The notes beneath the pieces are model-generated. The model was not told the DNA's origin. It worked only from the letters and a program-made list of their open reading frames with translations, and did not search any database. Source: CBDHEY01 sp965262305 (GTDB taxonomy: Bacteria > Pseudomonadota > Gammaproteobacteria > Pseudomonadales > Cellvibrionaceae). From it: a DNA stretch of 64,000 nucleotides. How positions within the stretch are numbered: the stretch's first letter is position 1; each line of letters opens with the position of its first letter. Shown here piece after piece: positions 60,081 to 64,000 of this stretch. The stretch is from NCBI GenBank assembly GCA_965262305.1, contig CBDHEY010000004.1, positions 434,001 to 498,000 of the forward strand, in the 5' to 3' direction. The position numbers and the translations under genes were made by a program.

Positions 60081-62264
60081 ATGAGTTTCAATAAAAACAG
60101 TGTCTTCCGGTTATGTTCGTTTTTTACTTTGCTCTTTTGTATGAGCGCTTTTGCAGAGGATCGAGAGTCCTCAAAAAGGCAGATTGGTGAATTTTTAGAG
60201 CAATTTCGAGAGATTTCGACCCAAGATGGAGTCGGTAAAGCTGTTATTTCCAGTCCTGGGGCAACTTACTTAAAGCTGAAGTTTGCAAGCATTAACCTCG
60301 CAGAGGGCGATTCGGCAGTGTTTACGGGTTTAAATGGGGATTCCTACACCTTAACGTCCAATGACAATACCGAATCAGAGTTTTGGCTTTTAACTATTGA
60401 TAGTGAAACAATTGATGTTCAAATATATCAAACGCCCGAAAACACAGCCGTTGGTAAAGAATCCAAGATATCAATAGAAGGTTTCTCATACGGCTTTTCC
60501 GATGTTCAAATGGCAGAAGCGAATGATCTCCCGATATTAAAATCTGTATGTGGTTCTGACGACCGACGCGAAGCGGCCTGCTATAGAGATTCTCACCCAG
60601 AATTATTTGAACTTGGTATGGCAACTGCCAGATTACCTCACCCAGGTGCAGATGGTAATGGCACCTTTACTTGTACCGCATGGCGAGTAGGCCCTAGCCC
60701 AAACAATGATCTTATGGTCACTAATAATCATTGTATTCGCAACGCCTCCCAAGTTTCTGGTTCAGAAGCTAGATTTAATTTTCAAAATACCAATTGTAAC
60801 GGTGGTGGTGCTGGCAGGAATCAAGTCAGCGTTTCCGTCGCGGAAATTCTCGTTACAAATTTCAATTACGATATGACGTTATTTCGCATCAACAACCCAG
60901 AGCGAGTGGCACAATTTGGTTTTGCAGAGTTAGACAATCGTGGGCCTCAAGCAGGTGAAGAGATTTGGATACCGCAACATCCCGGTGGAAGGGATAAGGA
61001 ATATGCAATTTTTAGTGATGTTGATGGTGGCGGTAATTGTCGAATCGATAGGCCTCGAACAGCAGGCCGTGCTTCTGGCACGGATATGAGTTATAGCTGT
61101 GATACGGAAGGTGGAAGTTCAGGTTCAGCGGTGTATTCACGGGTTACAAACAAAGTGATTGGTTTACATCATTTTGGAAATTGTAATAACCGTGGGTCAC
61201 GAGTTGCTGGCTGGTACCCACTGGTAGAATCTTTTTTAAGCGATGGGCCCGCGCCAACGCCTGTACCCCAAACTCCAACACCGCGCCCAACGGATACGCC
61301 AATTCCAGGAGACAAGGTTCGACTAGAAGCAGAATCTGGAACATTATCTGGGATAGCTGAAACCTATGAAGATGGCGCGGCATCTGGTGGTTTGGGTGTT
61401 GCTTTCCTTAGCGAGCCTAATGCAGGTTTTACATTGACTAATGTTCCAGCATCAAATGCATTTGAAGTGCGCTATGCCTCTGAGCTTTCCGGTGCTATTT
61501 CTGTCAGAGTGAACGGTTCAGATGCTGGTAACATTTCATTTAATTCTACCGGTGCCTGGGTGGGTACTTATACGACTGTCGATTTTGTTGCGGACATTCC
61601 CGCCGGCGCCTCAGTAGAAATATTCTTTGAGAGCGGCGATACGGCTATGAATGTGGATTATCTGGAATTTAATACCACGGAGAGCCCAACACCTAATCCG
61701 ACTCCGACTCAAACAAGCACACCTACTCCTACTATTGCTCCGACACCAGTGCCGCCAACGCCTTCTGCTACACCTGTCCCGACGCCTACTATCACTCCTA
61801 CCAGTTTACCTACATCAACGCCTGCAGTAACTCCTACGCCGACGGTAGGTTCGGATTGGCACTATATTGTTCACAAGCCTACAGGTGCAAAAATACAATC
61901 ATGTTCGCAAATTGATCGCACACCAATTACTAGTCGACCAAATTCGAATCGGGGAAATTGTGTGCAGTGGAAGCAAGTTTTCACTGATTCTGGGTTTTTT
62001 CACATTCAAAATCGCACTTCGGGTAAATTTATGAAGCCTGATACAAACGAAAATGGATCACCTATATCGGTTATACCAAATTCGTGGAAAGGCAATTGGA
62101 CTCAGTGGCGATTTGAGATAAGGGAAGAAAATTTTGGACACATAGTTAATCGAGCAACGGGTAAATTGATCTTTTTAGCAGGCAAACCTAATTCGAATAT
62201 CTTGCAGCAACCATCTAGTTGGCGAGGAGACTTTACCCGTTGGCGTTTTGAAGCAGCTCAATAA
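60081..62264 (+). CDS. Secreted trypsin-like serine protease with CBM-like and ricin-type domains
   Basis: A 727-residue exported enzyme. After a signal peptide (to about residue 25) and a propeptide, the S1 protease domain has His217 in MVTNNHCIRNASQ, Asp264 in NYDMTLFRI and Ser347 in EGGSSGSAVYS. A Pro/Thr linker (about 390-410) leads to a CBM6/35-like beta-sandwich (411-533) beginning VRLEAESGTLSGIAETYEDG. A second Pro/Thr-rich linker (533-590) is followed by a ricin-type beta-trefoil with three QW-like motifs (CVQWKQV, WTQWRFE and FTRWRFE). It is probably a secreted protease targeted to glycan-bearing material. The neighbouring protease has the same CBM-like module. Confidence 0.93.
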   Translation: MSFNKNSVFRLCSFFTLLFCMSAFAEDRESSKRQIGEFLEQFREISTQDGVGKAVISSPGATYLKLKFASINLAEGDSAVFTGLNGDSYTLTSNDNTESEFWLLTIDSETIDVQIYQTPENTAVGKESKISIEGFSYGFSDVQMAEANDLPILKSVCGSDDRREAACYRDSHPELFELGMATARLPHPGADGNGTFTCTAWRVGPSPNNDLMVTNNHCIRNASQVSGSEARFNFQNTNCNGGGAGRNQVSVSVAEILVTNFNYDMTLFRINNPERVAQFGFAELDNRGPQAGEEIWIPQHPGGRDKEYAIFSDVDGGGNCRIDRPRTAGRASGTDMSYSCDTEGGSSGSAVYSRVTNKVIGLHHFGNCNNRGSRVAGWYPLVESFLSDGPAPTPVPQTPTPRPTDTPIPGDKVRLEAESGTLSGIAETYEDGAASGGLGVAFLSEPNAGFTLTNVPASNAFEVRYASELSGAISVRVNGSDAGNISFNSTGAWVGTYTTVDFVADIPAGASVEIFFESGDTAMNVDYLEFNTTESPTPNPTPTQTSTPTPTIAPTPVPPTPSATPVPTPTITPTSLPTSTPAVTPTPTVGSDWHYIVHKPTGAKIQSCSQIDRTPITSRPNSNRGNCVQWKQVFTDSGFFHIQNRTSGKFMKPDTNENGSPISVIPNSWKGNWTQWRFEIREENFGHIVNRATGKLIFLAGKPNSNILQQPSSWRGDFTRWRFEAAQ

Positions 62265-62334
62265 ATTATAAATCGAGGTAGCTATAAGCATTTAGCGGAG
62301 AAAAATAAGATATAACCAAGCTAAATAGTACCAG

Positions 62335-62374
62335 TGCATTTCGTTTTCACTACAGGCAAAAAAAGCGAAATGCA
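62335..62374 (+). other. Strong leader hairpin before second protease
   Basis: TGCATTTCG (62335-62343) pairs perfectly with CGAAATGCA (62366-62374); with adjoining U-G and U-A pairs it reaches 13 bp around a 14-base loop. It lies 26 bp before the start codon, ahead of the AAAGGAG ribosome site. It could be a terminator or a translational control element. Confidence 0.6.
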
Positions 62375-62400
62375 GTTTATAAATAACAAAGGAGAATTAA

Positions 62401-64000
62401 ATGACTCGACCATTAATGAGTAAATTGCTAATGGCTATTGCTTTGCAATCGAGCTACGCAATTGCGGGCCCAATGTCTATTGAAAATCCAGATTCTTTTG
62501 AACCTCTGCGAGAAGTGGTGATGGATTCTGTGGATACAGAATCTTTGCGGAACGCAGCAGACCTAAGGCAGTTTCAAGAATCTAGTAACCTCTCTGATCC
62601 ACCATTTGAAATCGCAAGTGGTATGCAAACGGATGTTGTTATCGACAATTGGGAATTCATGCTTGCCGGCGGAGAGCAGATCGCTGTTGCTAGGTACGAA
62701 GTGATATCTGAAGGCGCAACAAACTTGAGCTTAGGTTTTTCTGAGTTTTTTGTGCCAGAGGGAGCAGAAGTTTATATTTACTCACCCGATGGTTCAGACC
62801 TTCATGGCCCATATGATTCTGAACAAAATGAATCACATGGTCAACTGTGGACACCTCTAGTGGCGGGCGATCGCGTTATAGTTGAAGTAAATGTACCTGA
62901 AGTCCTGCGCAACGAGGTTGTACTTCGTCTGCAAACAGTGAACCATGGGTTTCGCGGCGAAAAACCAACATCTAATCTTCAGGAGATTCTCAAGTCCGGT
63001 TCATGTAATGTCGACGTGGTTTGCTCTCAAGGTGATGATTGGCGGGATCAGATTAATTCCGTGGCTCATTATTCTTTTTCAACCGGTAGTGGTTCGTTTG
63101 TTTGCACCGGTGCAGCGATTAATAATACCGCTCAAGATAATCGCCGATTATTTTTAACGGCAGACCATTGCCTTGATCAACCTGAATATGCGAATACGGT
63201 TGTGGCATATTGGAATTTCCAAAGCCCGACTTGTCGAGCACCTGGTTCTTCAGCTAGCGGCCAAACAGGTGTGGGTCCAAGGAACATCAATCAATCCGGC
63301 GCCGTAATGCTAGTGCAAAACCCTGATTCGGATTTCGCGCTAATCGAATTTGATGATCCCATTCCTGAAGAGGCAAACGTTTTTTATGCAGGTTGGAACC
63401 GCAGCTCAAACACCCCAACACAAGGAACGAGTATTCACCATCCCGCTGGGCATGAAAAACGAATTAGCCATGACTTTGATCCTTTAACAGCCCAAACAAC
63501 CCATTGGCGAATTAACGATTGGGATGTAGGTACTACAGAAGGTGGGTCCTCGGGTTCGCCGTTGTTTGATGCTGGGAAACGTATTGTTGGTCAGCTTACC
63601 GGTGGCTTAGCCGCTTGTGGTAACAACGAGTACGATATCTATGGTCGTATGGATGTTAACTGGCAACTTGGTATTGGCGAGTATCTGGATCCAAATAATG
63701 TAGGTGTAGTCCAGCTAGATGGGCGCTATCCTAATGGAATTGTAACACCACCACCAACGCCCACTCCTACTCCGATTGTAACGCCAGCGCCGGGTGACAA
63801 GACACTTTTTGAAGCAGAAACCGCGTCGTTAACGGGTATTGCTGAAACATTCTTAGATGACGCCGCTTCTGGCGGGCAAGGGGTGGCTTTTCTTAGTGAA
63901 CTCAATTCAAGCATGACGCTAAGAAAGGTACCAGCATCAAATTATTTTGAACTTCGTTTCGCTTCTGAATTTAGCGGCGCAATTTCTGTGAGTATAAACG
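62401..64000 (+). CDS. Lysyl-endopeptidase-like serine protease with CBM-like domain (3' end outside window)
   Basis: The frame is open from ATG 62401 (AAAGGAG 6 bases upstream) to the window end, about 533 codons. A signal peptide (about 25 residues) is followed by a propeptide and an S1 domain resembling Achromobacter protease I/lysyl endopeptidase: FVCTGAAINNTAQDNR, His256 in LTADHCLDQP, Asp311 in DSDFALIEFDD, SIHHPAGHEKRIS and Ser384 in EGGSSGSPLFD. A TPPPTPTPTP linker at about residue 450 leads to a partial CBM-like domain, FEAETASLTGIAETFLDDAA, closely related to that of the previous gene. The C-terminus is unseen. Confidence 0.92.
   Translation, partial: MTRPLMSKLLMAIALQSSYAIAGPMSIENPDSFEPLREVVMDSVDTESLRNAADLRQFQESSNLSDPPFEIASGMQTDVVIDNWEFMLAGGEQIAVARYEVISEGATNLSLGFSEFFVPEGAEVYIYSPDGSDLHGPYDSEQNESHGQLWTPLVAGDRVIVEVNVPEVLRNEVVLRLQTVNHGFRGEKPTSNLQEILKSGSCNVDVVCSQGDDWRDQINSVAHYSFSTGSGSFVCTGAAINNTAQDNRRLFLTADHCLDQPEYANTVVAYWNFQSPTCRAPGSSASGQTGVGPRNINQSGAVMLVQNPDSDFALIEFDDPIPEEANVFYAGWNRSSNTPTQGTSIHHPAGHEKRISHDFDPLTAQTTHWRINDWDVGTTEGGSSGSPLFDAGKRIVGQLTGGLAACGNNEYDIYGRMDVNWQLGIGEYLDPNNVGVVQLDGRYPNGIVTPPPTPTPTPIVTPAPGDKTLFEAETASLTGIAETFLDDAASGGQGVAFLSELNSSMTLRKVPASNYFELRFASEFSGAISVSIN

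Noticed and set aside
61681..61850. Repetitive Pro/Thr-coding tract as a possible tandem repeat or CRISPR-like array
   Set aside because: It is an in-frame low-complexity linker between two recognisable protein domains, with no fixed spacer length.

Overview
This 64 kb window is a chromosomal replication-origin region from an AT-rich gammaproteobacterium (roughly 40% GC by eye). The gene order gyrB-recF-dnaN-dnaA on the minus strand, back to back with rpmH-rnpA-yidD-yidC-mnmE on the plus strand, followed by mnmG-rsmG-parA-parB, is the classic Pseudomonas/Cellvibrio-type origin arrangement. TonB-dependent receptors, secreted proteases with Pro/Thr linkers and carbohydrate-binding-like modules, and a calcineurin-type phosphoesterase suggest a marine, polymer-degrading Cellvibrionales-like organism; that assignment is inference. 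I saw no rRNA, tRNA, insertion sequence, prophage or CRISPR array.

Region by region. 1-18.8 kb: replication and housekeeping core. The putative oriC (6177-6874) has DnaA boxes and an AT-rich stretch. Two perfect 16-bp parS palindromes lie inside recF, 14-15 kb from the parAB genes on this map. mnmE and mnmG are separated by an AT-rich gap with two near-DnaA boxes and three accessory genes (RDD protein, HTH-2TM fusion, chemoreceptor). 18.8-31.3 kb: hybrid histidine kinase, PhoH-type ATPase, TIM-barrel isomerase, a three-gene operon (acyltransferase/SGNH, unknown secreted protein, Atm1-like ABC exporter), thioesterase, Dps, DUF2061 and YgiQ radical-SAM protein. 31.3-44 kb: two tandem paralogous TonB-dependent receptors, a ZnuABC-like metal ABC transporter whose binding protein is split at a -1 slippery sequence, two uncharacterised membrane/periplasmic proteins (one with an HPHPHP motif), and a secreted metallophosphoesterase. 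This block looks like a metal or metallophore acquisition locus.

44-59.4 kb: a DUF3857/transglutaminase operon, an alpha/beta hydrolase, a flavin-type oxidase, an unknown lipoprotein and its neighbour, an orphan solute-binding protein divergent from a histidine kinase plus single-domain response regulator, a large RHS protein, and a SIMPL-domain protein. 59.4-64 kb: a 670-bp gap with inverted repeats, then two secreted serine proteases that share the same carbohydrate-binding-like module; the second runs off the window.

The strongest candidates for new biology are the metal locus with its frameshifted binding protein, the duplicated receptor units, the parS sites embedded in recF, and the SBP-kinase-regulator cluster.
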